A DNA stretch of 64,000 nucleotides from Siderastrea radians (taxonomy: Eukaryota; Cnidaria; Anthozoa; Scleractinia; Rhizangiidae): NCBI GenBank assembly GCA_964017195.1, contig OZ024895.1, positions 16,410,034 to 16,474,033 on the forward strand, written 5' to 3'. The notes beneath the pieces are model-generated. The model did no database searches. It had not been told where the DNA came from and saw nothing but the letters and a program-made list of their open reading frames with translations. The position numbers were made by a program, and so were the translations under genes. Positions 23,504 to 34,225 of the stretch are shown one piece after another (position 1 is the first letter of the stretch; the number at the start of each line of letters is the position of its first letter).

Positions 23504-24110
23504 CTGTGTTGCTGTGACTTCCAGTCCTGAATTCAACAGGGCTTTGTGTACAGAAATTGGACTGGCGGGCGCACCGTTTACTGTAGTCAACGCCACCCAG
23601 TATGCGATGGCAGGGCAGAGTGATTTGTTTACGTTCGTTAAGTTTCCTTCAAGCCATTGTTGGGAAATAGAGCTCGGAATTTCATCGCCAGAACTGCTCT
23701 CCTCTTCTGTGTTCTCGTTGATACTTCCACTTTTTTTCTCTTGGCTTGCTATGGCGCTAAAGAAAAATGCTACGTTGTGGATACCTGGAGTATTAGAAAA
23801 ATAAAATGCGTCGAATTTTTGCACTCAAATGTTCTTTGAAATCTCATCTGAAATCGGCGTATTGCAACAAATACTAACCTGATATTGCACGGTCGCACAA
23901 ATCTCGTTTTCCGCAAACAGTTGCCCAAGCCTTTGGCAAGGCCTTATCTTTGACTTTGCAAACACATTTAGCGCTGATAATGCTACACCTTCCGCTTATT
24001 ACTGGGGTAAGGTAGCACAAGGCCGTACTCTTTATACCCTCACTGTTGAGCTGTCGACATGGTTGTCTTGTTCGCTGCATTCTTCTTTCGTAGCGCAAAT
24101 GTTGTGGCAT
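23504..24110 (-). CDS. SF3 helicase gene exons 1 and 2, copy 1
   Basis: Exon 1 spans 24110-23879 and exon 2 23784-23504, with the same splice signals as in copy 3. The upstream TATA element is at 24120-24129. The exons are unaffected by the downstream deletion, so the locus could still be transcribed. Confidence 0.5.
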
Positions 24111-24864
24111 GGGTGCGGTGTTTATATAGTGGATCAGTGCTGTGAAATTTTGACGAATAAATTTGAAAGTTTAGGCTTTTGTTGGCTATGTTTTCGACGT
24201 GCTGATGAATAACTGTGAAAGATAATTCATTAGTTTGTTTGTCATGTTTTGAAGTCAGATTTGTTGACGAGGACGTGTCGGAAATGATGTAACTATGAAA
24301 TGAGCGTTATAAAGGGCGTTCCTTTTTTGCACGTTTCTTTAAAGTATGAGTCGCTGTTGTTAGCGCAGGACAATAAGGACGCTCTGATGTAATTTAGAGG
24401 GCAAGTTCAACGCCAAAAATGCAATCGCTTCATTATGATAGTGCTCCCCAGGAAAAATCGAAGCAAAAAACCTACCCTTTTTGGTGAAATACAATAACGA
24501 TAGGATCATTAGACTTGTTCTCTGACTTGTTTTCTCGGACGCTCAAACAATGCAATCAAAACTGTCATTCAATCCAGGTAGCAGCCGGCGCCTTTTCTCA
24601 AACGATGGTTCAAAGGAACGACCGAAAAGGTGTGATGCATTTAGTGTCACCATTTAGGACCAAACTTGGTAATGAAATGCAAGAAATGATTGTCTTTCTT
24701 GTGCCTTTTCATAACGGACCTTTTTTAAAAGAAGTTTCTGTAACGCTCAAGGTGGAACTTAAACTCAACTGAAGCTTCATGTCTCTGGGAAATCTGTAAA
24801 AAACAATTGTCTAAAACGAAAACAAAAAATGTATGAAAATGTATGAACTCGAAGCTCCATGGCT

Positions 24865-25289
24865 CCACAAAATCCGTAAAATCCATCTCTTCCGTGTGTG
24901 GTGAAAAGTTCTTTGAAATGGAAAAGAAATGCATTAAGCATTGACTGCTGGTGAAATTCATAGACAGTAAAACTCTTAAAAAGAGTAGCGGAAAAGACGG
25001 ATTTCACTGATTACCCGGAGACATGAATGTATAAGAAGATAACTTGCAGTCCTGACTGACTGCTAACTGAAAAAGACTCTTAAAAGAGTAGCGGAAAATA
25101 CGGAGTTCACAGATTTCACGGAGACATGAATGTTCAATAAGGTAACTTGCAGTCCTGACTGACTGCTAACTGAAAAAGACTCTTAAAAGAGTAGCGGAAA
25201 ATACGGATTTCACGGATTTCACGGAAATATGAATATTTTTTATTACTTTGATATAATACTTCTCTTTTTTACTGTAAGTATCTTAATAC

Positions 25290-25325
<36 letters not shown>

Positions 25326-25750
25326 GTATTAAGATACTTACAGTAAAGAAGAGAAGTATTATATCAAAGTAATAAATTTCCGTGAAATCCGTGAAATCCG
25401 TATTTTCCGCTACTCTTTTAAGAGTCTTTTTCAGTTAGCAGTCAGTCAGGACTGCAAGTTACCTTATTGAACATTCATGTCTCCGTGAAATCCGTGAACT
25501 CCGTATTTTCCGCTACTCTTTTAAGAGTCCTTTTCAGTTAGCAGTCAGTCAGGACTGCAAGTTATCTTCTTATACATTCATGTCTCCGGGTAATCAGTGA
25601 AATCCGTCTTTTCCGCTACTCTTTTTAAGAGTTTTACCGTGTATGAATTTCACTAGCAGTCAATGCTTAATGCATTTCTTTTCCATTTCGATCAAAGATC
25701 TTTTCCCCACACACGGAAAAGATGGATTCTACGGATTTAACGGTGAACCA
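24865..25750. repeat. AT-centred long palindrome, copy 1
   Basis: Same arms as in copy 3, but the central (AT)n is 2 bp shorter. Subrepeats carrying GACTCTTAAAAGAGTAGCGG and CGGATTTCA words are present in both arms. Confidence 0.85.
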
Positions 25751-25950
25751 CCAAAGATCGTGATCAACCTTTGCTTTAATACAATTTTTGCAATCCAACA
25801 CTGATTGTATAAACTCAACGGATATAACGGATATAACGGATATGCCGGAGACAAACTCACGTAGATATCATGAAACAAAATCGCTCTGGGTAAACCCTTG
25901 TTTGCTGTTATAAATTTAAGGCTACAGTATAGGAACAAGCGTGCCTTTCC

Positions 25951-26256
25951 ATGGCCGTTCCCCTTACGAGGAACGCTTTTGCGGAAAATCGTCCAGATTT
26001 ATTTGTAGTTCTTAGCAAAAGATCTGAGAATGTGCTCTTTAGCTTTTTCCTGCATAAGACTACCAACAGATATAATTTTAGAAAGATTTTTGCAGTACTT
26101 AGTGTTATTTTAAGGCTTCAAAAAAGGGGAACTGAATTTTTGGGAAACGATCATCTACATTCCCCAAAAGTAATGATAGCTACATTTGAGGTTAAAACAC
26201 CGACGTTTTGCAATTGCTTTTTTGTTCTTAGTATCGCTGGGCCATTTTTTACGTGA
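25951..26256 (+). CDS. Possible 101-aa protein spanning the copy 1/2 junction
   Basis: The ATG lies in a favourable context (CCATGG) downstream of a TTATAAAT box. The frame crosses the unit boundary, so it exists only when units are joined. I recognise no domain. See the copy 3/4 instance at 48604-48909. Confidence 0.2.
   Translation: MAVPLTRNAFAENRPDLFVVLSKRSENVLFSFFLHKTTNRYNFRKIFAVLSVILRLQKRGTEFLGNDHLHSPKVMIATFEVKTPTFCNCFFVLSIAGPFFT
26137..26169. promoter_or_regulatory. Attachment-like site at copy 1/2 junction
   Basis: Left arm TTTTTGGGAA (26137-26146) and right arm TTCCCCAAAA (26160-26169) are inverted repeats with one mismatch. They flank a 13-bp centre ACGATCATCTACA. The copy boundary defined by the host junction falls at ATCATC (26150-26155), inside this centre. 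Short inverted arms around a small spacer are the usual form of a tyrosine-recombinase crossover site. Confidence 0.55.
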
Positions 26257-26323
26257 GGAAACTTTCAAATTTGAATTTTAATTGACGCGGCACGAGCAAA
26301 CATCTCTTTTTCAAAAACTTAGT

Positions 26324-26872
26324 GTTCCGTGCGTTTTTGTTTTTTGTTCCTTTAATTGCATTAGGAACAAACTAGGAACACACAATAAAGGAACTTTATT
26401 TGCTCAATAGGAACAAAAGTGAGCAAATTCGGAACAAACTGGTCCGTTAGCAGCAAACTGGAACACAAAGTTCCTTTTTATTTTAGTCAAAAGGAACAAC
26501 TGGTTCCTCTTTTATCCTTTTAGGAACAAAAGGTCCTCTTTAAAATAGTCCGGATTTCCCTTCCTGTTCCTTTTGAAGTGATTGGGGAACAAATGTTCCC
26601 AATCTTATTTCTCGCTTAACACAGTTAGGAACAAATTGTTCCTATTTACTGGTATATCCACTGCTGTTGGGAACGCCTTGTTCCTTTTCGGTTTAAATTG
26701 TTCCTATTCATGCCCCACAGGAACAGAATTGTTCCTAATCAAGGTGTTCTTATTTTCTCAAGACGAGTCTTATGTTCCGCACATAAATGGGAACAGGTTC
26801 CGAATTTGTTGATAAAGGAACAAGCGTTCCATTTTGCGCAAAGTGTAAACAGGAAAAGGGAACAAAAGTTCC
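26324..26872. promoter_or_regulatory. GGAAC/GTTCC iteron cluster, copy 2
   Basis: I saw no difference from the copy 1 cluster. The palindromic pairs are retained upstream of a dead recombinase gene. Confidence 0.6.
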
Positions 26873-27674
26873 TATTTAACGGTGGTTATCTGAAACTACT
26901 GTCTATCTCTTCCTCGAGACAAATTTCTCAAAACATATCCTTCAAAGAACAGGTTAAGTACGAGACTTGCCCGCTACAAGCTTAATCTCGTTAGGGCTGG
27001 CCCGCGCAAGTTCAGGCTTGTGTCTTTGTTCCTTTTGATTGATTGTGTACCAAATACGGACAAGGGAACAATGGGGCAAGGGGCAAGAATGATCAAGTGT
27101 GGGCAGAGAATAGTTAACAAATATCTCATTGGCGAATAGGATGATCTCTTGAGGACCCTTTTGCTAGTATAAGTGCGTGCATTCTTTAGAAAAATATCTA
27201 TTTCAAGCTAACGCTTAAGATGAACAAACGAGGCAAGGATGTCAACTGGTCAAAGTTAGCAAATGCATCGCCTAAACCAAAGAGACTTCACTTAGAAGAG
27301 GATGACTGTGATGGTCTTTTTCACTGTCCAGTACAAATTTGTGACCACGATGGATTCACTACGCAAAGAGGCTGTAGAAAACACGTAAAGAACAAACACA
27401 GTTGGTACTATTACTTCGACGAGAAGCCAGACAGTGCTCAAATCGATTCGCTTCATGTCGATCAAAACAACAAATGCGAAGCCATTGAGCAGAAGATTGC
27501 ACCGCGTAAAAGCAGGGCAATTGCCTCTTTTGATCCTACAAACAACATTGCCAAAAACTTTTTTCGTGGTTAACTGGCAGTGGTGGGGGCTGTTAAAGTG
27601 ATCGACAAGCACAACAGATCGTAAGCAAGTGCTTAAAGTTTCTCAAATTTTGTTGCGAAGACGAAGAGGAGCTG

Positions 27675-27685
27675 ACGTTTGACAT
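27675..27685. repeat. Target-site duplication of the LINE (left)
   Basis: ACGTTTGACAT occurs at 27675-27685 and again at 32385-32395, flanking the LINE, and only once in every uninterrupted copy. It abuts the poly(T) run, which is the LINE's poly(A) tail on the other strand. Confidence 0.85.
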
Positions 27686-27840
27686 TTTTTTTTTTTTTTT
27701 TTTTTTTTATTAATTTTTTTCTTTATTTTTACTTTTCAACACAATACACTTAACAATACGCGAAAAGAAAAATACAAAGGATAAATGAATAAAAAATACA
27801 GAGGTAACACTGCGATACACGTTTTACATAACTATTGTAA

Positions 27841-30800
27841 CTAAATTATTGTCAGTAAAGGCTTCCATAAATTCAAAAAATTTTCTTTTTGTCCTTTCGC
27901 ATGTGCGATTGTTCTTTGAATTAACATTTTTCCTTTTACTAACTCAAGAAAGAGAAGGAGATTAGGTAATTTGTGCTCATATTTTTGTAGAAAGACATGT
28001 CTTTTGCTAAGTAGTATATAATAATTAAAGATATAAGAGCCAGAACTTCCGGGATTATAGCCGTACATTATTCCTAATTCATCAAAATTGTAATTGTCGT
28101 CATTTTGACTATTCCACCGAAATAAGACTGAATTCCAAAAGTCGCGTATACGGGAGCAGTTAACTAGCATGTGCGACAGTGTTTCTAATTCGTTACAAAA
28201 TTCGCAAAGGGGAGATTCTGATATGTTCATTTTATATAGGAGGTTTCTGCACGGTAAAATATTATGAATTATCTTAAACTGAAATATACTTAGTTTCGTT
28301 TCCCGTGTTATTCTAAATGGTAGTTTATAAATTGCGCTAATCTTCATCTCTTCTACACCTAACCTTTGTAGCCTAGAACTAGCTAAAGGTTCTTTAAATT
28401 TCTTTTGAATAAGAATATTCCGGGCACTTTTACTGGTGAGTATTTGACCAGGAAGAAAAGTCGATTTTCTTTCTTGTCGATTCTCACCATTCGTAGATTG
28501 TAATTCACGCTTCCACCCTAATGGTATTGCTGCTATTAAACCCCAGAGGTTGGTAAATGGCGTAGCAAGGCCAAATTTTCTAAGAAAATTGTCATATGAG
28601 AGGAATTTGCCGTCTTCTTCTAATAAATCTTTGATTCTAAGAATTCCAGCAACGTGCCAGTTTTCCCAGTATACAGATTTGCCTGCTATGGTTATGTTTT
28701 TATTATTCCAAATAATGGCTTCCCTAATGTCATGTTTATCTAGAGGGGCGGATTTAACATCATGAACTTCTGCCCAAGTTTTTAAGATGTCAATGTAGAA
28801 AGCTGGTATATTTTTTAGTTCTAAAAGACTTAGATCATAGCTACAGTCGAAAATGAGAGGGCCTCCAACATTTTTCAGATACCAGGATGGAATTATCATC
28901 CAATCCTCATTTGCACCATCTTGCATTCTCTTTACCCAGGCACATAGTAATGATTTTGTGATTATTTCATATTCTGGCAAATCTAAACCTCCTTTTTCTT
29001 TTGCTCCGATAAGCGTGTCTCTTTTTATTTTCGGTTTCTTACCGTTCCAAACGAAGTCTGCTATCAATTTGTTAACGGCGTCAATAACATAAGGTGGGGT
29101 GTGAAGACAAGCGCTAGAAGAAATGAGTTTGGATAAACCTAACGTTTTAGCTATTGTTATTTTTCCATACAGGGATAAATCCCTTTGTGACCATAAATTA
29201 AATAACTTCTTAACTTTGATTAGCTTGTCTACAAAATTTACTTGGTCGCACAAATTAAACTTATACGAGAAAGCGGTTCCTAAAGCTACTATTGGCCTTT
29301 GTGGCCACATAAACTCAAATGGCGTATCCTTGTTTTGCACGTTTTTCCCCAACCATAAAGCTTCTGTTTTAGAAGAATTGAGTTTAAGTCCACTGCATTC
29401 CTCAAACAAGTTAAGCACCTCGAGCAGCTTCTCAAGGGAAGCCTCGTCTTTACAGAAGGCGGTTGTGTCATCAGCATACTGTGATAATTTGATTTCTTTG
29501 TTAGCAACTAGGATCCCTCTTATATCAGAGCGAGACCTTATCGCGCAAGATAATACTTCAGCAGCCAGTATGAAAAGAAGACCGGATAACGGACAGCCTT
29601 GCCTAACTCCTCTCTTGAGTGTGAAGGGTTTGGAAGCGTAACCATTGTTTATCGTACAGCTGGAGATATTGTTGTAAAGTGTTCTAATCCACACCTTGAA
29701 ATCGAGTCCGAAATTAAAGGCATCTAAGGCTTTGTCTAGATACTCCCACTCTAAGCTGTCGAAAGCCTTTTCGAAATCTATGAACAGAGCGATACCTTCT
29801 AAATTTTGATCTGCCGTGTAATGGAGAATGTCCGATATGAGCCGAATATTTTCCCCAATGAATCTGCCTGGTAAATATCCAGTTTGTGCATTATTAATAA
29901 TATTTGGCAGGACCTTTTTTAAACGCATTGCTAAGGCTTTTGTGGCGATCTTGTAATCAGTATTTAGAAGCGATATGGGTCTCCAGTTTTTTAGGTACGA
30001 TAGATTTTTATCTTTCTTGGAAATTAGGCGTATAATTCCTTGTCTCTGTGATATGGATAACTCGCCTTTTCGAAATGCGTAATTAAAGCTATCTACCATA
30101 ATTTTACCCAACGAGTTCCAAAAAAAAGTGTAAAATTCTGCAGTCAGACCGTCTGTACCAGGTGTTTTGTCTTTGTGGAAACTTTTTAAAGCATTCTTAC
30201 ATTCGTTTTCTGTTAATAAACCCTCACACAATTCTTTTTGGTGTTCGTCTAGCTTTTTAATACTCTCGTTCTCGAAAAATAAGTTGAACTTAGGGTCCTC
30301 AACTTGTGGATTTAGTGACGAGTACAAATTTTCATAATAACGTCTTTGCTCCTCGAGGATTTCTTCCGGGTCGGTTATAGTGGAATTGTCATCTTTGGTC
30401 AGACTGGTAATACATTTATTTTCATAGTTTCTCTTCTCAAGATTGAGAAAATATTTGGAACTTCGTTCTCCAAACTCGTGCCAACGCGCTTTTGAGCGAA
30501 TACATGCTCCTCGAGTGCGGTCGAAAGATAGTTTATCTAGTTTATTCTTGATGATATCGTACTCCTTGATTGCTTCCGGCGTTGTGCGATTCTCGCTTGT
30601 TTTTTGTAAACGTTGGGCTTCTTGCAAAAGATTTTTCTCGTAATTTTTCTGTTTTTTGGCTTTTTGTTTTGAATAGTATGTTGTGAACATCCTAATTTCC
30701 ATTTTTATCATTTCCCATAAAAGGCCTTTGTCTTCGACGTGTATATATTTTTTAATAAACAATGGGATGTTTTCGGATAATTTATCTGTATATTCATTGT

Positions 30801-31587
30801 CTTCCAAAAGTGAATTGTTAAGTTTCCAGAAACCCGGTCCCCTTGGGTGTTGTAGTCGAGTTTGAATATCCATTGTAACTAAAGAGTGGTCGCAGTGCGG
30901 TGCGTATTTTATCTCGCAACTCTGCACGAGGGATTTTTGCATAAAATCTTTTGTAATCAACCATAAGTCTAGTCTGCATTTTATTTTCAAATCTCGAGTT
31001 CGCCAAGTGAATTCTTTTTCTTTTGGATGCAATGATCTCCACACGTCCTCTAAATTTAGAAGACTAATCAAATTCTTGATCTCTTCAATTACATTTTTTT
31101 TGAAAGATGTGTCACGGCCTCCCTCTTTGTCATTCTCGGATAGAGGGCAATTGAAATCACCTCCCATAATAATGTTGTTTTCGCTGTGCAACCGCTCCAA
31201 ATGCTCTTTTAATTTGCTGAAAAATTTAATCTGTGCCTGGGTATCATTCGGTGCGTAAACATTTGTGCATAAAAACGTGAGATCTTCAATAACGACTTTG
31301 AGAATTAGTATTCTGCCGTCTTTACTCTGTAATATAGTTTCAGCTGAAACGTGTAATTTGGGATTGAAAAGAATAGCGACACCTTTGCTATGTTTACTTC
31401 CATGACTGAAATAAATTTTGGAACCCCATTCATTACTCCAGATTTTTTCTTGATCGGGGGAGCTATAAGTCTCCTGCAGAAAAATGACGGAGGCTCTCCT
31501 ATTATGTAATTGTCTAAAAATAGCTCTTCTCTTTCTAGAAGCGTTTAGACCTCTTACATTAAGTGAAACAAAACTTAATTTGTGCAT
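27841..31587 (-). CDS. LINE ORF2: AP endonuclease plus reverse transcriptase
   Basis: The 1248-residue frame opens with an apurinic-type endonuclease (SLNVRGLN, FLQETY, GGDFNCPL; roughly residues 1-230). The reverse transcriptase follows at about residues 470-760: GTDGLTAEFY, NWRPISLLNTDYKI, FIDFEKAFDSLEW, GVRQGCPLSGLLF, and catalytic YADD. A Cys-His knuckle of C-x2-C-x7-H-x4-C type (CEFCNELETLSHMLVNC) lies near the C-terminus. This order and the RT wording are those of the L1 group, Tx1-like. The protein nicks target DNA and primes reverse transcription in the nucleus. The frame has no break, so it could encode an active enzyme, although the 5' truncation removes the promoter. Confidence 0.9.
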   Translation of the reverse strand: MHKLSFVSLNVRGLNASRKRRAIFRQLHNRRASVIFLQETYSSPDQEKIWSNEWGSKIYFSHGSKHSKGVAILFNPKLHVSAETILQSKDGRILILKVVIEDLTFLCTNVYAPNDTQAQIKFFSKLKEHLERLHSENNIIMGGDFNCPLSENDKEGGRDTSFKKNVIEEIKNLISLLNLEDVWRSLHPKEKEFTWRTRDLKIKCRLDLWLITKDFMQKSLVQSCEIKYAPHCDHSLVTMDIQTRLQHPRGPGFWKLNNSLLEDNEYTDKLSENIPLFIKKYIHVEDKGLLWEMIKMEIRMFTTYYSKQKAKKQKNYEKNLLQEAQRLQKTSENRTTPEAIKEYDIIKNKLDKLSFDRTRGACIRSKARWHEFGERSSKYFLNLEKRNYENKCITSLTKDDNSTITDPEEILEEQRRYYENLYSSLNPQVEDPKFNLFFENESIKKLDEHQKELCEGLLTENECKNALKSFHKDKTPGTDGLTAEFYTFFWNSLGKIMVDSFNYAFRKGELSISQRQGIIRLISKKDKNLSYLKNWRPISLLNTDYKIATKALAMRLKKVLPNIINNAQTGYLPGRFIGENIRLISDILHYTADQNLEGIALFIDFEKAFDSLEWEYLDKALDAFNFGLDFKVWIRTLYNNISSCTINNGYASKPFTLKRGVRQGCPLSGLLFILAAEVLSCAIRSRSDIRGILVANKEIKLSQYADDTTAFCKDEASLEKLLEVLNLFEECSGLKLNSSKTEALWLGKNVQNKDTPFEFMWPQRPIVALGTAFSYKFNLCDQVNFVDKLIKVKKLFNLWSQRDLSLYGKITIAKTLGLSKLISSSACLHTPPYVIDAVNKLIADFVWNGKKPKIKRDTLIGAKEKGGLDLPEYEIITKSLLCAWVKRMQDGANEDWMIIPSWYLKNVGGPLIFDCSYDLSLLELKNIPAFYIDILKTWAEVHDVKSAPLDKHDIREAIIWNNKNITIAGKSVYWENWHVAGILRIKDLLEEDGKFLSYDNFLRKFGLATPFTNLWGLIAAIPLGWKRELQSTNGENRQERKSTFLPGQILTSKSARNILIQKKFKEPLASSRLQRLGVEEMKISAIYKLPFRITRETKLSIFQFKIIHNILPCRNLLYKMNISESPLCEFCNELETLSHMLVNCSRIRDFWNSVLFRWNSQNDDNYNFDELGIMYGYNPGSSGSYIFNYYILLSKRHVFLQKYEHKLPNLLLFLELVKGKMLIQRTIAHAKGQKENFLNLWKPLLTII

Positions 31588-31888
31588 TTTACAAACGATA
31601 AATTGGTCATCCTATATTGGAAAGCCTAGATCGCAAAATTTGCTTGCCATGTGTATCGCTAACAAAACATACAAACATAAACTACAGAAACTACTAACAG
31701 TTTACCTCCAACGAGGTGTGAACTACTCGTAGACGTTGCCGTTCGGAGTTCCAACAACTTCGGGATGAATATTGAGCTTCTGTTGAGCTTCGACAAAACA
31801 ATAGACTTCTGTTCTTTATCTTTTTGCATTTCGTCAGCTTCTAGTCCTTCAAGTTTATCGCAGACTTTGGTTTGCAGGTATCACGTTC

Positions 31889-32384
31889 CTACTTGTGTGT
31901 GGATTCTTTATCTTTCTCCATTTCTTCTTTCAATCTTTTTTGCTCTTTCTCAGAGATGACTTTCGCTCTTCCGTTGCTGTCAACGCATTTCAAGATAGCT
32001 GGATACGCGATGAAGACTTTGGAGCCCGCACCTAGCTTCTTCTGTAAATATTTCCTTACTGGGGCGATCGCTTTTCGTTCATCTTGGGTTTTCTTTCCGA
32101 AATCTTCGCTTATGCCGATTAGCTTCTCGCCGAATGGGTTGTCTTTTAGTCTTGCAGCAGCATTCGAGAACACTTTCATTTTATCCGAGTAGCGCAAGAA
32201 GGCCACATGTATCGGTCTCGGTCTTTGTTTACCGTCAATATCGCTCCGTGGCTTCGTTGGCGTTCGGTGAGCACGCTCGATTTCTAGCTCCCCGCAGAGC
32301 GTTTCCAAACCCATGTGCGTTGATATAAAATTCTGAATAAAGCTTATGCAGTCCTCTCCTTCGGCCTTCTCTGGTATATTGTAA
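31889..32384 (-). pseudogene. LINE ORF1 fragment (L1-like RNA-binding protein)
   Basis: About 165 residues survive. A stretch RPRPIHVAFLRYSDKMKVF followed by a basic C-terminal domain resembles the RRM and C-terminal domains of L1-type ORF1 nucleic-acid chaperones. The N-terminal coiled-coil part is absent because of 5' truncation at 32384. An open frame continues upstream into recombinase DNA, but that part is chance. About 300 bp of spacer separates it from ORF2. Confidence 0.7.
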
Positions 32385-32395
32385 ACGTTTGACAT
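32385..32395. repeat. Target-site duplication of the LINE (right)
   Basis: The second copy of ACGTTTGACAT; host unit sequence (the recombinase frame) resumes immediately after it. Confidence 0.85.
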
Positions 32396-33863
32396 AGTGG
32401 ACTTTAGTTTATGTTCACCGAATCTCCTTTTCAAGTTTGTTGATACGATGCAGGATGATTGGAACCTGGGACACGCGGGACGCATAGGCTACTTGGATGC
32501 CATTGCAGAATTAGTGGATTATCGAAAAGTGAACGGAGCATCGGAATCAGTATTGAGAGGACTGGCTTCAACAGAAATTTACTTGAAAAAGGTGCGCAAA
32601 ACCGTTTCCAAAATGATGCGGTTGCAGTGGACCAGTGAACTCGACATCGATGCCTTAGAAGCCAAGGGACACTGGGCCACTCTGGAAGAACTGTTGGAAG
32701 TCGTGGGGCGCTACTTGCCGCGCTACGAGAGCGTGCTGAAATCGTGCAAGGAGAAACCGGGTGCCGTTTTGCCCATAGATTTATCTTTTGCTACCAAATT
32801 TTTGGCCGTCTATTTATTTATCAAGGTCAAGGGCTCGCGTCCCATGACATATCAGTACTTAACCGTGGAAATGGTGAACAAAGCCAAGACTAACGGTGGA
32901 TTCATAGACCAGAAAATGTTCAAAACGGCTGGCAAATATGGCTTCGACTCTCTTTACCTGACTGAGACGAGCATGCAAGTGCTGGATGGCTACATCAGCC
33001 ACATTCGCCCCCTACTCAGACCGACCTGCGACTTTGTATTAGTGACAAGAAATGGAGGGCAGCACAACAAGCTTGGAGAGCTAATGAGTAAACTGGTCTT
33101 CGATGCAACGGGCAAATACGTTCACCCGACTCGCTATCGACAGATTGTGGAGACCGCGAGTTCTAGGCAGCTGAGCAGCGTGGCGCAGAGCACAATCTCC
33201 GAGGACCAGAAACATAGCTCTGTTGTTGCAAGGGTTCACTATCAGAAGCAGCGATCGCGTGAGGTGGCGAGCAAAGCACACGAATATTTGGAACGACTGC
33301 ACGGGGAAAAGGGATCAGAGATAGAACTAGACGTGCGCTCGAGGCTTTCAGGAAATTCTGCATCTTCTGAAGATCAAAATGCTAGCAAAACGGATACTTC
33401 CTCTAACGACGAGGGAGAAACGATCGCAGAAACACCACCCGAGCGTCTTTCAGCTGTCCCGAGACTAAAGCGGGAAAATGCATTTATAGTGACAGATTGC
33501 CCGGCGAGAAAAAAGAGTCTGATGTTTACCCCTGCAGAAGACGGTTACCTAAAAGCAGGCATCGAGCGACACGGCTATGGTCAATGGAAAGCGATTCTCA
33601 GGGATCCCGAATTTCGTTTTCAAGAGGGAAGGACGGCCAACTCACTGCTGAGCCGTGCAGCGCGAAGATTCGCATCACTTTCTAAGTTATCCTAGAACTT
33701 TACATTTACCCCAGAATGAAAAGACACCCTTGAAATAGAAATAACGACATAGGCAAGCAGCAATACGATTCAGTACATGACAAGCAACATTTTATTGTTG
33801 TTTTAAGAAGAAATAAATTACTGAAATTATGAATATATGAAATTCATATATTTGGAATGAAAA

Positions 33864-34218
33864 AAGAAATGTAAAGAAGATCCTCGCGGTTATTAACGCA
33901 ACTAATATGCAGTTGCGAAAAGAAAAAGCCTGAGAAAATCAGGCTTGCCGGGATTCGAACCCTGACCTCTGCGATACCGGTGCAGCGCTCGAACCAATTG
34001 AGCTAAAGAGCCAACTGGGAGCTGGTCATCAAATTGGTTTGGTGCGAACCAATTTAATGACCAGCTCCCAGTTGGCTCTTTAGCTCAATTGGTTCGAGCG
34101 CTGCACCGGTATCGCAGAGGTCAGGGTTCGAATCCCGGCAAGCCTGATTTTCTCAGGCTTTCTTTCCGCAACTGCATAAGTTGCGTTAATAACTGCGAGG
34201 ATCTTCTTTACGTTTCTT
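33864..34218. repeat. tRNA-Thr-like palindrome, copy 2
   Basis: Complete, matching copy 3 at the apex and in both arms. Confidence 0.8.
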
Positions 34219-34225
34219 AAATAAA

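Larger units (their letters stand above)
18148..26149. mobile_element. Array copy 1 (degenerate: frameshift and 967-bp deletion)
   Basis: This is the host-proximal unit. Its recombinase frame is shifted by loss of one T in a T7 run (after 19556). A 967-bp deletion joins the tRNA-like palindrome (CTG at 21389-21391) directly to the helicase exon. Both breakpoints carry CTG, so the junction has 3 bp of microhomology. Other landmarks (pentamer cluster, AT-centred palindrome, helicase exons 1-2) are present. Confidence 0.9.
27686..32384 (-). mobile_element. L1/Tx1-type non-LTR retrotransposon in copy 2, 5'-truncated
   Basis: The element is in minus orientation. Its poly(A) tail appears as about 23 T at 27686-27708, and an 11-bp target duplication flanks it. 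It carries a complete ORF2 and the 3' portion of ORF1, broken off at 32384, so the 5' end is missing. It is about 4.7 kb. The open ORF2 implies recent insertion, after copies 1 and 2 had acquired their shared frameshift or at least after unit duplication. Confidence 0.9.
27220..33695 (+). pseudogene. Tyrosine recombinase gene, copy 2, frameshifted and split by a LINE
   Basis: The 5' part (27220-27685) has the T6 frameshift. The 3' part resumes at 32396 after the retrotransposon and runs to 33695. The insertion falls about 40 codons after the frameshift, in the part that precedes the catalytic domain. Residue V, not A, is found near the active tyrosine, as in copy 1. The gene is certainly non-functional as a full-length recombinase. 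Confidence 0.9.

Noticed and set aside
32134..32485. LINE ORF1 frame extending beyond 32384 on the minus strand
   Set aside because: The extension reads antisense recombinase DNA of the target unit; the LINE ends at the target duplication.
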